Below are positions 38,652 to 47,949 of a DNA stretch of 64,000 nucleotides, piece by piece. Under the pieces are notes generated by a model. It searched no databases. It was not told the origin of the DNA and saw only the letters and a program-made list of their open reading frames with translations. The stretch's first letter is position 1, and every line of letters starts with the position of its first letter. Source of the DNA: a bacterium (GTDB lineage Bacteria > 4484-113 > JAFGCY01). The position numbers and the translations under genes were made by a program. Where the stretch lies: assembly GCA_016932385.1 (NCBI GenBank), contig JAFGCY010000065.1, positions 1 to 64,000 on the forward strand. Reading direction: 5' to 3'.

Positions 38652-39272
38652 TTATGATCGATCCAAGTGGCTCAGCTTGCCGGCTTGCAGCATGGCTAGC
38701 CGGCTGGGAGTACCGGTCAACTCACTACGGCTGGCAACGATCACGGCCGGTTGCACCTTACCCAATGCGGCCGTCCACAGCTGCAGTTGCGCGGCGGAGG
38801 CCACGGGCGGCTGGCCGGTAAGGTTCACGCTGGTGGCCCAAACCAACCCGCCCAGCTTCTCAAGCAACAGCTGCAGTGCGGCATCCGCCGGACAGCGCAC
38901 CCCGACCGGGCCCGGCTGGATGGCGCCGATCTCACCAGGCAGGGCGCCCGCCGGCAGCAGGTCGTCTGCGACGATCAGTGTCAGGTGGCCGGCGTTAAAG
39001 TCCCGTCCAGCCGCTGTGAATGTCTGTAGCAGCCGCTGAACCGCAGCGTTCAGTTGGTGCTTGGTACTGACCAGGAGTGCCAGCGGCTTGGACAACGGGC
39101 GGTGCTTGATTTGAAATACCTGTTCATAGGCTTGGCGCGACGCAACCGAGGCCAGCAGGCCGTAGACAGTATCCGTCGGGAAAACGATGCAGGCTTCCCG
39201 GGCCAGTTCGGTTACGGCTTCGGTGATGGCGCCCTCCGGATCATCGTCCAGCCATCGCCAGCGCGCTTTCAC
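38652..39272 (-). CDS. tsaC: YrdC/Sua5-type threonylcarbamoyl-AMP synthase
   Basis: CIVFPTDTVYGLLA, KHRPLSKPLALLV, VGVRCPAD, ATSVNLTGQPP. Confidence 0.9.
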   Translation of the reverse strand: MKARWRWLDDDPEGAITEAVTELAREACIVFPTDTVYGLLASVASRQAYEQVFQIKHRPLSKPLALLVSTKHQLNAAVQRLLQTFTAAGRDFNAGHLTLIVADDLLPAGALPGEIGAIQPGPVGVRCPADAALQLLLEKLGGLVWATSVNLTGQPPVASAAQLQLWTAALGKVQPAVIVASRSELTGTPSRLAMLQAGKLSHLDRS

Positions 39273-40027
39273 CGCCGGATACCCCAGATCACGCGCTCGA
39301 TGCCGGCGAAGTCGTGGACCTCATGGCCGCGGGTCAGGGCGTTGACCTTCTCAAACCCGCAGCGCGCGGGCCAGGCTGTATCGTAGCCGACCTCGACCGC
39401 GAACAAACCTCCGCTGACGAGATGGCTGACGGCCTTGCGGGCCAGGCGGAAGAAGAATTCGGTGGGGTCCTGATCCAGGAACAGGGCCAGGCTCGGCTCG
39501 TGCTTTTTCACATCCTCGGCCAGCTGCGGATCGTCGCGGCGCGTCACGTAGGGGGGGTTGCAGAGGATGGCGTCAAACCGCTCGCGACGTTTGACGGCCG
39601 CGAACCAGTCCCCGGCGACGAAACTGCAACGGTCGGCCACGCCGAGTCGCTTGGCGTTCTCGCCCGCGACGTGCAGCGCCGGCTCACTGACATCCGTGAG
39701 CACGACCTGCAACTGCGGGAAGCGCTTGGCCAGGGTCAGGCCGACGCATCCACTGCCGCAGCCCAGGTCCAGCAGCACGGGCCGGCGGCGCTTCAACTCG
39801 CGCAGGTACTCCTCGCCGCGCTGGACCAGAAATTCGGTTTCGGGGCGCGGAATCAGGACGGCCGGGCTGACGACGAACACCAGCCCGCCGAACTCGGCCC
39901 GTTCGAGTGCATACGCCAGCGGCAGGCCGGTCTCGCGGCGCGAGACGGCCTCCTCGATGTAGGCTTGCGCGAGCGGGCCCACCTCGCCGGCGGCATGCAG
40001 GATCCGCTCGGCCGGTTCCAGTCCCAA
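39269..40027 (-). CDS. prmC: release factor glutamine methyltransferase
   Basis: VLDLGCGSGCVGLTLAK; CNPPYV; directly downstream of prfA. The frame stays open upstream, so the N-terminus may extend toward 40110. Confidence 0.9.
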   Translation of the reverse strand: MGLEPAERILHAAGEVGPLAQAYIEEAVSRRETGLPLAYALERAEFGGLVFVVSPAVLIPRPETEFLVQRGEEYLRELKRRRPVLLDLGCGSGCVGLTLAKRFPQLQVVLTDVSEPALHVAGENAKRLGVADRCSFVAGDWFAAVKRRERFDAILCNPPYVTRRDDPQLAEDVKKHEPSLALFLDQDPTEFFFRLARKAVSHLVSGGLFAVEVGYDTAWPARCGFEKVNALTRGHEVHDFAGIERVIWGIRR

Positions 40028-40116
40028 GCGGTGGCGGAAAACTAGATCGGCCTCCAGTGCGCCGCCGCCGGTGTCGGAGACCGCGGCCAGGCGCTGGCGG
40101 ATATCGTTATATAGCT

Positions 40117-41181
40117 CTATAACTTGGATAACCGCTCCCCCTCATCGTGCGTCCGCAGTTCCTTCAGCATCTCTTCGATATCACCGGCCAGGAACCCGTC
40201 CAGGTTGTGGACCTTCTTGCCGATACGGTGGTCCGTGATCCGGCTCTCCGGGAAGTTGTAGGTGCGGATCTTCTCCGAGCGTTCCCCGGTCCCGACCTGG
40301 CTGCGCCGGTTCTCCGTGCGCTCGCTGGACAGTCGCTCCTGCTCCAGGTGGTAGAGCTTGGCCTTGAGGACCTTGAGCGCTTTTTCCTTGTTCTGCAACT
40401 GGCTGCGCTGGTCCTGGCAGGTGACGACGATGCCGGTCGGCAGGTGCGTCATGCGGATCGCGCTGGACGTTTTGTTGACGTGTTGTCCGCCCGCCCCGCT
40501 GGAACGGTAGGTATCGATTTTCAGATCGCTTTCCTTGATGTCGACCTCGACGTCGTCGGCTTCAGGCAGCACGGCCACCGTCGCCGTCGACGTGTGAATC
40601 CGGCCCTGGCTCTCGGTCACCGGCACGCGCTGCACGCGGTGCACGCCGCTCTCGTAGCGCAACCAGCCGTAAGCGCTGCGGCCCTTGATTTCCATCACCG
40701 CTTCCTTGATGCCTTTCAGACCCGTTTCCTGCAGGTCGATCAGGGCGACCTGCCAGCCGCGGTTGGTGGCGAACTGCGTGTACATGTTCATCAGCTCGCC
40801 GGCGAACAACGAAGCCTCCTCGCCGCCCGCGCCGGCACGGATTTCCACGATGCAGTGCTTGAGGTCCAGCGGATCCTTGGGCGTTACCAGCTCCTTGAGC
40901 TGGTTGACCAGTTCCTCCAGCTCCGGCTCTTTTTCGGCGATATCGGCCTTGAGCAACTCACGCAGCTCCTCGTCATTGGCTTCGCGCAGTTCCTCGCGGC
41001 TCTGCTCCAGCTGCAGCTTGATCTTCAGGGCGTGGCGGTAGGGCTGGATGACTTCTTCGAGTTCCTTGTAGTCGCGCCCAAGCTTGGCCATCTGCTCGGG
41101 ATCGGCCGCGATCTCGGGCTGGCTCATTTCGGTTTCCAGCGCTTGGTAGCGCTCCTCGATAGCTGCTAATTTCTCCCACAT
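40117..41181 (-). CDS. prfA: peptide chain release factor 1
   Basis: RSSGAGGQHVNKTSSAIRMTHLPTGIVV; length 354 aa. Confidence 0.96.
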   Translation of the reverse strand: MWEKLAAIEERYQALETEMSQPEIAADPEQMAKLGRDYKELEEVIQPYRHALKIKLQLEQSREELREANDEELRELLKADIAEKEPELEELVNQLKELVTPKDPLDLKHCIVEIRAGAGGEEASLFAGELMNMYTQFATNRGWQVALIDLQETGLKGIKEAVMEIKGRSAYGWLRYESGVHRVQRVPVTESQGRIHTSTATVAVLPEADDVEVDIKESDLKIDTYRSSGAGGQHVNKTSSAIRMTHLPTGIVVTCQDQRSQLQNKEKALKVLKAKLYHLEQERLSSERTENRRSQVGTGERSEKIRTYNFPESRITDHRIGKKVHNLDGFLAGDIEEMLKELRTHDEGERLSKL

Positions 41182-41276
41182 AGGCGAACTAAATATTATG
41201 CCATTCGGGCGGTGGTTTACGCATCATCCGCCGGCGGACAACTGTCCGCATATTGCCGGTGTCAGCGTGGTCAGTG

Positions 41277-42428
41277 TTATTCCGCGTTGGCGGAAGCGGT
41301 TTCCAGTGGCTCGACCAGCACGCGCTTAATCGCGGCCGGCTCGGGGATCTGCTCATTCAGGAATCGGGCGCGGTTGAAGCTGGCCAGCGAGACCTCGATT
41401 TGCTCGTCACTCGGGCGGCGGGTGGTCAGCGCCTGGAACAGCATGCCGAACCGCAAGAGCGGCGTGATCAACGGCTGGCCGTAATACCGGAACGCGGCCT
41501 TGATGACCTCGTAGCTCAGGCCCGCCAACAGCGGCAGCGCGAGGATTCTGAGCGGCCAGCGCAAGTACCAGACCGGAATGTTGTCGACCACATAAGCCGG
41601 CCAGAATACGACCAGCGCCCAGTCGAGCAGGGTGAACAGCACGATCGACAGCAGGATCAGGATCACGATGAAACTGGTGCCGCAACGCGGGTGCGCCGTG
41701 GACAGGCTTTGGATATACCCCAGGTTCTGGTTGTCGGCGTCCCGCTCGTAGGCGTTGATCACGATATGCTCGGCGCCGTGGTATTCGAAGACGCGCCGGA
41801 TCTCGCCCAGGCGCCCGACGCTCCAGATGTAGGCGACGAAGATCGTCAGCTTGACCAGCCCCTCGATTGTATTGGCCAGCAGCTGCTGTCCGAAGGTCGG
41901 CTCGGCCATTTCCTTGATCGAGCCCCAGCCGATCAGGCTGAAGACGCCGGTGGCGGCCATCGCCGGCAGGATCTTGAAGATGAACAGCGCGACACCCAGC
42001 GAGGCAACCAGGATGATTGTCCGCAGCCAGCCGGGCATGTCCTGCGGGGGCGCGGTCTCGGCGGGCGGCTCCTCGCCTTTCTCCGCCGCCACCTGGGCCT
42101 TTTCCTCCCGCTCCTGGGCTTCCAGATCCAGTTCGTAGCGCTTGCTGCTTTCGGTGATCGCCCACATGCCCAGCGTCATCATGTCCCACAGGATAAAAAA
42201 CCCGCGGATCAGCGGCGTCTTGGCCAACCAGGCGAAATTGCTTTTCACCACGCGGTCGAGCACCTCGATCCGGCCGTCGCGGCGGCGGACCGCCAGGGCG
42301 GCATGGCGCTCGCCTTTCATCAACACGCCCTCGATCGCCGCCTGGCCGCCGTAAGGCAGCGTTTCCGCCAGGAAAGCGATTCGCGTGAACAACTGGCTAA
42401 TGCGCTGGAACATGCGCCCTAATACCAC
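41277..42428 (-). CDS. DUF1385 family membrane protein
   Basis: GGQAAIEGVLMKGERHAALAVRR; EYHGAEHIVINAYE; HPRCGTSFIVILILLSIVLF. Confidence 0.88.
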   Translation of the reverse strand: MVLGRMFQRISQLFTRIAFLAETLPYGGQAAIEGVLMKGERHAALAVRRRDGRIEVLDRVVKSNFAWLAKTPLIRGFFILWDMMTLGMWAITESSKRYELDLEAQEREEKAQVAAEKGEEPPAETAPPQDMPGWLRTIILVASLGVALFIFKILPAMAATGVFSLIGWGSIKEMAEPTFGQQLLANTIEGLVKLTIFVAYIWSVGRLGEIRRVFEYHGAEHIVINAYERDADNQNLGYIQSLSTAHPRCGTSFIVILILLSIVLFTLLDWALVVFWPAYVVDNIPVWYLRWPLRILALPLLAGLSYEVIKAAFRYYGQPLITPLLRFGMLFQALTTRRPSDEQIEVSLASFNRARFLNEQIPEPAAIKRVLVEPLETASANAE

Positions 42429-42437
42429 GTCTCGCCG

Positions 42438-42677
42438 CTACTTCTTTTTCTTCGGCGCGGACTTCTGGCCGTATTGCGTGCCCTGGGCGGCGCGCTGGCG
42501 GAAGCGCTCGACGCGGCCCGCCGTGTCGACGACGCGCTTCTTGCCGGTGAAGAAGGGGTGGCACTGCGAGCAGATTTCCACCTGGATCTTGTCACGGACG
42601 CTGTACGCCTCGAAGGTCTCGCCGCAGGCGCAGGTCACCGTGATCAGTTTCAGTTCGGGATGGATGTCTTTCTTCAT
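42438..42677 (-). CDS. rpmE: 50S ribosomal protein L31
   Basis: [27 protein letters not shown]...[27 protein letters not shown]. Confidence 0.95.
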   Translation of the reverse strand: MKKDIHPELKLITVTCACGETFEAYSVRDKIQVEICSQCHPFFTGKKRVVDTAGRVERFRQRAAQGTQYGQKSAPKKKK

Positions 42678-42781
42678 CGCTCTTCTCTCCAACTCACGCT
42701 TTATACGTGAGGCAAGCTAAATAGCTTACCACAATCTCGCAATCTTCGGCTAGACCAGCTATCTGCTGATAAACTTAACGC

Positions 42782-43474
42782 GTGGGCATCTCGGCGATCA
42801 TCAAGTTCGGCCACCGCCAGGCGCAGCGCAACTACCTGTACCTGTTTGCCTGGCTCTGCGCCACCGTGGTTCCCGTCGGGCTGCAGTTGATCTCGGGCCA
42901 GATCGATGAGATCCGCGACTATCTGGCCTACTACTTCGGCGCCTTGTCGCTGTACATGTTTTTCGCCATGACCTACGGCTTCGGGGCCGTGTTCGTCAGT
43001 TACTACTTAGTCGGCGGCTTCCGCAAGGCGGGTACGCTGGATTTGCTGCGTGTCTCCGGCGCCAGCCCCGTCGAAGTGGTGGGCGGAGTGATCCTGGCGC
43101 TGCAGCGCGTGCTGGTGCCGCCGCTGATTGCCTTCTCCGCCGGATTCATCGTCTATCTGCAGTTCTTTCAGCGCGAGAGTTTTATCAGCGACCAGCCCTG
43201 GTACGCGCTGGCCGGCATGGGCGTTGTGATCCTGTTGACCGAGCTGATCCTGTCCTCGCTGCCGGTTCTGGGCCTGTTCCGGCAGGAAGCGGCGCTGGCG
43301 TTGATCGCGTCGATACTTGTACTGCCGTTCAACGCATTGCCGATCGTCATTCTCTACGCCCTGGGTTTGCCGTTATGGGCTTTTTTACTGCTCATGACGG
43401 GGCTGGCTGGTCTGATTATCGGCGGGGCAGTGCTGTTGACCGCCCGGCTGTGGCCGCCGCAGCAAAAAGCTTAA
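42782..43474 (+). CDS. ABC-2-type permease-like membrane protein
   Basis: Six hydrophobic segments; GFRKAGTLDLLRVSGASPVEVVGGVI; GTG start 6 nt after TAAACT. Confidence 0.5.
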   Translation: MGISAIIKFGHRQAQRNYLYLFAWLCATVVPVGLQLISGQIDEIRDYLAYYFGALSLYMFFAMTYGFGAVFVSYYLVGGFRKAGTLDLLRVSGASPVEVVGGVILALQRVLVPPLIAFSAGFIVYLQFFQRESFISDQPWYALAGMGVVILLTELILSSLPVLGLFRQEAALALIASILVLPFNALPIVILYALGLPLWAFLLLMTGLAGLIIGGAVLLTARLWPPQQKA

Positions 43475-43531
43475 TCCAGTCTTGGCCTGGCGGTACTAGG
43501 CCTAGCACTCCATCATTGCTAGAATTGAACC

Positions 43532-44839
43532 GTGGCTGAATATTCGATCAGATACGGACGCGAAACTTTGGCCGTCAAGCTGCCCGATGGACTGAACCTG
43601 GTGCAGCTGGCCGGACGGCCGATGCCCGCCCTGCCCAGCGTCAACCGGAGGCTGCGCGAAGGCCTGGCGGATCCCTTCGGCTGCGCGCCGCTGTCGGTCC
43701 AGGCGCGTGACAAGGATTCGGCGATGATTGTCGTGGCCGATTATACGCGCAACAACGCCTATCACAAGTGGCTGCCGGAGCTGCTCAACCAGCTCAACGA
43801 CAACGGCTTGCCCGACAGCGCGATCCAGCTGTACATCGGCAGCGGCACCCACCGGCCGATGACCGAAGCGGAAAAGCGCGAGTGCTATACCGACGAGGTC
43901 TGGAAGCGCGTTGAGATCCTCGACCACGACTGTGACGCGCTGGACCGGATGAAAAAGATCGGCCGCACCGATTACGGCACGGTGATCTATGTCGACCAGC
44001 GGATCTGGGATTCCGAGTTCCTGATCCTCACCGGCGGGATCATGTACCACTACTTCGCCGGCTATTCTGGTGGACGCAAAGCGCTGATGCCGGGTTGCTG
44101 CGCGCGCGAAACGATCGTCCACAACCACAGTTTGGCGATCAACGAAAAGACCGGTGGTTTTGACCCGCGCGTCAAACCCGGGGCATTGGTTGGCAATCCG
44201 GTCAATGAAGATATGCTGCAGGTTGCCAGCCAGATTCGACCCGACATGTGCGTGAACGTGGTGCTTAATTCGGACAAGGAGATCGCCTGGCTGGGGGTCG
44301 GCGACCAGGGCTACAAGCTTAGGCGCGGGGCCGCTTTCCTCGACGAGTACAACCTGGTCGAGGTGGCCGAGCCGGCCGATATCGCCATCGTCGGGGCCGG
44401 CGGTTATCCCAAGGACCTGACGCTGTTCCAGGCCCACAAGTCCCTGCGCCACAGCCTGGCGGCGCTCAAGCCGGGCGCCAAGGTGTTTTGGGTGGCGCGG
44501 CTGGAGCAGGGCGAGGGTACCGAGGAGTTCCAGTCCTGGCGCCGGCTGGCGTTGGATGAATGCCAGGCGCGCGTGCAACGCGAGATCTCGCTTTACGCTT
44601 TCTGCGCGTTATCGTTGAAGACGATCACCGACCGGTACGACGTGCACCTGGTTTCCGAATTGCCGCCGGAGCGCGTGCGGGAATGGGGCATGACGCCGCA
44701 CCAGAACATCCACCAGGCCCTGGGCCAGGCGCTGCCGTCCAATGCGGCCAGCCTGCGCTGGGCCGTCCTACCGGACTGCTCCAACCTGCTGCCGACCAAG
44801 CCCCGGCCGCCCGTCGAGGACGGGGAGAAAAAGGAGTAA
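43532..44839 (+). CDS. LarA-family nickel-pincer racemase/epimerase (DUF2088)
   Basis: DYTRNNAYHKWLP, GTHRPMT, MYHYFAGYSGGRKALMPGCC, ETIVHNHSLA, GNPVNEDM; GTG start. Confidence 0.88.
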   Translation: MAEYSIRYGRETLAVKLPDGLNLVQLAGRPMPALPSVNRRLREGLADPFGCAPLSVQARDKDSAMIVVADYTRNNAYHKWLPELLNQLNDNGLPDSAIQLYIGSGTHRPMTEAEKRECYTDEVWKRVEILDHDCDALDRMKKIGRTDYGTVIYVDQRIWDSEFLILTGGIMYHYFAGYSGGRKALMPGCCARETIVHNHSLAINEKTGGFDPRVKPGALVGNPVNEDMLQVASQIRPDMCVNVVLNSDKEIAWLGVGDQGYKLRRGAAFLDEYNLVEVAEPADIAIVGAGGYPKDLTLFQAHKSLRHSLAALKPGAKVFWVARLEQGEGTEEFQSWRRLALDECQARVQREISLYAFCALSLKTITDRYDVHLVSELPPERVREWGMTPHQNIHQALGQALPSNAASLRWAVLPDCSNLLPTKPRPPVEDGEKKE

Positions 44840-44842
44840 GCC

Positions 44843-45298
44843 ATGATCGATGGCGTTGAGCTGAAAGTATTGAAGCTGATCCCGGACGAGCGCGGCTTCC
44901 TGATGGAGGTCTTGCGCCGCGATGACGAGATCTTCGAGCAGTTCGGCCAGTGCTACGTGACCGCCGCCTACCCGGGGGTGGTCAAGGCCTGGCACTACCA
45001 TCGCCGCCAGACCGATCACTTCTGCGTCTTGACGGGAATGGCCAAAATTGTGCTGTACGATGACAGAGAGGATTCGCCGACCCAGGGAATGATCAACGAG
45101 TTTTATTTCGGCGAGCAGCAGCGCGGCTTGTTGAAAATACCGGCCGGCGTCTATCACGGCTTCAAGAACATTGGCACCGAAACGTGTCTGATCCTGAACA
45201 TTCCCACCGAGCTGTACAACCGTGCCGATCCGGACGAGCACCGTGTCGCTCCGCACGGCGGGGAGATCCCCTACGACTGGGCGCGCCGCGACGGCTAA
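44843..45298 (+). CDS. dTDP-4-dehydrorhamnose 3,5-epimerase-like cupin
   Basis: KAWHYHRRQTDHFCVLTG...IPAGVYHGFKNIG; 3 nt after the larA homologue. Confidence 0.8.
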   Translation: MIDGVELKVLKLIPDERGFLMEVLRRDDEIFEQFGQCYVTAAYPGVVKAWHYHRRQTDHFCVLTGMAKIVLYDDREDSPTQGMINEFYFGEQQRGLLKIPAGVYHGFKNIGTETCLILNIPTELYNRADPDEHRVAPHGGEIPYDWARRDG

Positions 45299-45345
45299 GC
45301 CTGCCGGATAGAAAAACTGGCCGGTTGGTAGGGTAAACTTAGCGT

Positions 45346-46557
45346 ATGACTGGCGTCGCCGGCTTGCCGACAACCGATACGCAGAAGCTGAGGCTGCTGC
45401 TGAACGTCAGCCGGCTGATCGCCAGCCGCCTCGAGCTCAAGCCGCTGATCGAGGAAGTCGTGCGCCAGGCCAGCCGCCTGGTCTCCGCGGACCGCAGCAC
45501 GCTCTGGCTCTACGACCACGGCAGCAACGAGATCTACACTTTCCTGGGCGAGGGGCTCAACCAGGAGATCCGCATGCCGCTGGGGAAGGGCGTGGCCGGT
45601 GCGGCGGCCCTGGAGCGCCGCGAGATCGTGATCGACGATGCCTACTCCAGCCCGTACTTCAATCCCGAAGTCGACCGCCAGACGGGCTACCTGACGCGGT
45701 CGTTACTGGCCGTGCCGATGGAGAGCCACGACCGCCAACTGCTGGGCTGCTTCCAGGCCGTCAACCGCCTGGACGACACCGCACCCGACGGGATCGGCGC
45801 GTTCAGCGAGGAGGACATCGACGTTCTGACGGCGCTGGCCGGCGTGGCCGCCGTGGCGGTCGAGAACGCGCTGTTGTACGCCGAGCAGAAGCGGATGTTC
45901 AACAGCTTCATCGTCACGCTGGCGCAGAGCGTCGATGCCAAGGACCCCACCACCAGCAACCACACGATGATGGTGACCGGCATCGCCGTGGCGATCGCGC
46001 AGTACATGGGCCTGTCGCACGAGCGCGTCGAGCGCGTGCGGATCGCCGCCGTCCTGCACGACTACGGCAAGATCGGCGTGCCCGACGATGTACTCAACAA
46101 GCGCGGCAAGCTCGAGGACATGGAGTTCATGCAGATGCGCAGCCATTGCATCAAGACGATCCTGATCCTGTCGCGGATCGCCTTTGGCCGTGGCCTGGAG
46201 GACATCCCGCGGATTGCCGGCCTGCATCACGAGAAACTCGACGGCCTGGGGTATCCGTTCGGCCTGAAAGCCGAGGAAATTCCCCTGGAAAGCCGCATCC
46301 TGGCCGTGGCCGATGTGTTCCAGGCGCTGATCCAGACGCGGCCCTACAAGCAGGGCTTGCCGCCGGACCAGGCCTTGGAGGAGTGCTGGGTGATGACCAG
46401 GTGGCATCGGGACAGGTTTGGGCGCGAAAGCGGCCCGCATCTCGACGCCAATGTGGTCAACGCCCTGGGCGAGATCCTGGAGGCCAACCGCGGCCAATTG
46501 GAATTCTTCGAGAAAATGAGCGGTTGGGATCTAATGTTAGCCGGCGAGGACCTGTAA
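45346..46557 (+). CDS. GAF + HD-GYP domain protein
   Basis: GAF-like N-terminus; AAVLHDYGKIGVPDDVL and HHEKLDGLGYPFGL. Confidence 0.9.
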   Translation: MTGVAGLPTTDTQKLRLLLNVSRLIASRLELKPLIEEVVRQASRLVSADRSTLWLYDHGSNEIYTFLGEGLNQEIRMPLGKGVAGAAALERREIVIDDAYSSPYFNPEVDRQTGYLTRSLLAVPMESHDRQLLGCFQAVNRLDDTAPDGIGAFSEEDIDVLTALAGVAAVAVENALLYAEQKRMFNSFIVTLAQSVDAKDPTTSNHTMMVTGIAVAIAQYMGLSHERVERVRIAAVLHDYGKIGVPDDVLNKRGKLEDMEFMQMRSHCIKTILILSRIAFGRGLEDIPRIAGLHHEKLDGLGYPFGLKAEEIPLESRILAVADVFQALIQTRPYKQGLPPDQALEECWVMTRWHRDRFGRESGPHLDANVVNALGEILEANRGQLEFFEKMSGWDLMLAGEDL

Positions 46558-46667
46558 CCTTTACCCCCTCCTTACGTCTCTTATAATGTGACCACCGAAT
46601 GGTGTAGTGCATCATTCGGTAGCGAGTGGTAACGCTGTGAGCGCGAGTGAGAAAGGTTAAATTCTCG

Positions 46668-46696
46668 TTGACAAAGAGTATGTATATCGGTATACT
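46668..46696 (+). promoter_or_regulatory. consensus sigma70-like promoter for the pseudopilin genes
   Basis: TTGACA (46668-46673)-N17-TATACT (46691-46696). Confidence 0.85.
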
Positions 46697-46768
46697 TAAA
46701 CCTAGCTTACAAGTGCTGTAAATCGCTGTGGCTTCCCGTACTTCACACCAGAAAGGAGGTTATGAGCC

Positions 46769-47899
46769 TTGGAGAGGAAAGGCTTTACGCTCATCGAGTT
46801 GCTGGTGGTGATCGTCATCATCGGCATCCTGGTAGCCATTGCGCTACCAAACTTCATTAAAATCAAGGACAAGGCCAAAGAGGCTGAGGTCAAGCAGAAT
46901 CTGCATGCGATCCAGCTTGCGGTCGAGCGCTACGCCACCGACATGGACGGTAATTACCCGTTCTTCCTGTTCGGCGGCGAGGCGTTGTTCAACATCGGAT
47001 CGGTGAACTATTACACCGGTCACGGTGGAGCCGAGGGTCGGACCGGCCCATTCCTGTGGACTGAGAACATCCACGTGCCGTTCGACATGTTCTGGGGTCC
47101 CTGGGATACTTGGGATTACTCGGACACGAACTGGAGCTCCATCATCGAAGGTGAGGTCGCATCGGCATTCGGTGATACCCTGTCCTATGAGGGCTATATG
47201 CCGAAGTATCCGACCAACCCCTTCCAGGTTAACAAGAAGGCTATCACCTTCGGTCGCCCCGGACTGAACATTTCGTCCAGTGCCAGCAGCTATGGTGCTT
47301 GGGGTTGCTACGGTGGTGAAGACGGCCGCAAGATGTGGAACCTGAACATGGGTTGGGGCGAGTGCCTGCAGATCGTGGAATTCCCCGATGACCTCGCGCC
47401 CGTCGACTTGGACCTGCCGGGCAACTTCTCGTATCACCCGCGTTGGGGTGACGGCGTGTCCAATTTCGAGCATCAGGCTTGCCAGATGCCGTGGTGCAAC
47501 GACGACCCGTGGCTGCCGTACAACACGTATGGCGGCTTGCTGCCTGATCCGCTAGACGAGTACGTCGGTGGTCCGACTGTCACGACGGACGACCAGATCA
47601 GCAGTCTGGACGTGCTGGGATACGACTTGGTTGCCGTGGGTTCGCCGCGCACCAAGGGCATGGACCTCGATAGGTCGATCGCATACTCCAGCTACGATCA
47701 CTATTTCCGTACCGGTTACATGACCCTGGGCCAGGAGGCCAACCCGTTCGTGGGTCCGGATGCTCCGGAAGGTGATTACGATGGCACGTGCGATAACTAC
47801 GACGAACGTCCGCTGTCTGACAGTATTCCGGATTTCTATATCATTCACTTGGGTTCCGGCATGGACAAGAAGGTCCAGAACCCAACGGCGGCCTATTAA
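46769..47899 (+). CDS. type IV pilin-like / type II secretion GspG-like protein with large C-terminal domain
   Basis: KGFTLIELLVVIVIIGILVAIALPNFIKIKDKAKEAEVKQN; TTG start inferred (SD AAAGGAGG upstream). Confidence 0.88.
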   Translation: MERKGFTLIELLVVIVIIGILVAIALPNFIKIKDKAKEAEVKQNLHAIQLAVERYATDMDGNYPFFLFGGEALFNIGSVNYYTGHGGAEGRTGPFLWTENIHVPFDMFWGPWDTWDYSDTNWSSIIEGEVASAFGDTLSYEGYMPKYPTNPFQVNKKAITFGRPGLNISSSASSYGAWGCYGGEDGRKMWNLNMGWGECLQIVEFPDDLAPVDLDLPGNFSYHPRWGDGVSNFEHQACQMPWCNDDPWLPYNTYGGLLPDPLDEYVGGPTVTTDDQISSLDVLGYDLVAVGSPRTKGMDLDRSIAYSSYDHYFRTGYMTLGQEANPFVGPDAPEGDYDGTCDNYDERPLSDSIPDFYIIHLGSGMDKKVQNPTAAY

Positions 47900-47949
47900 T
47901 ATAGGCTGACCGCACGAAGGTTCGTAGCGGTTCAGGAGGACTAGTAACA

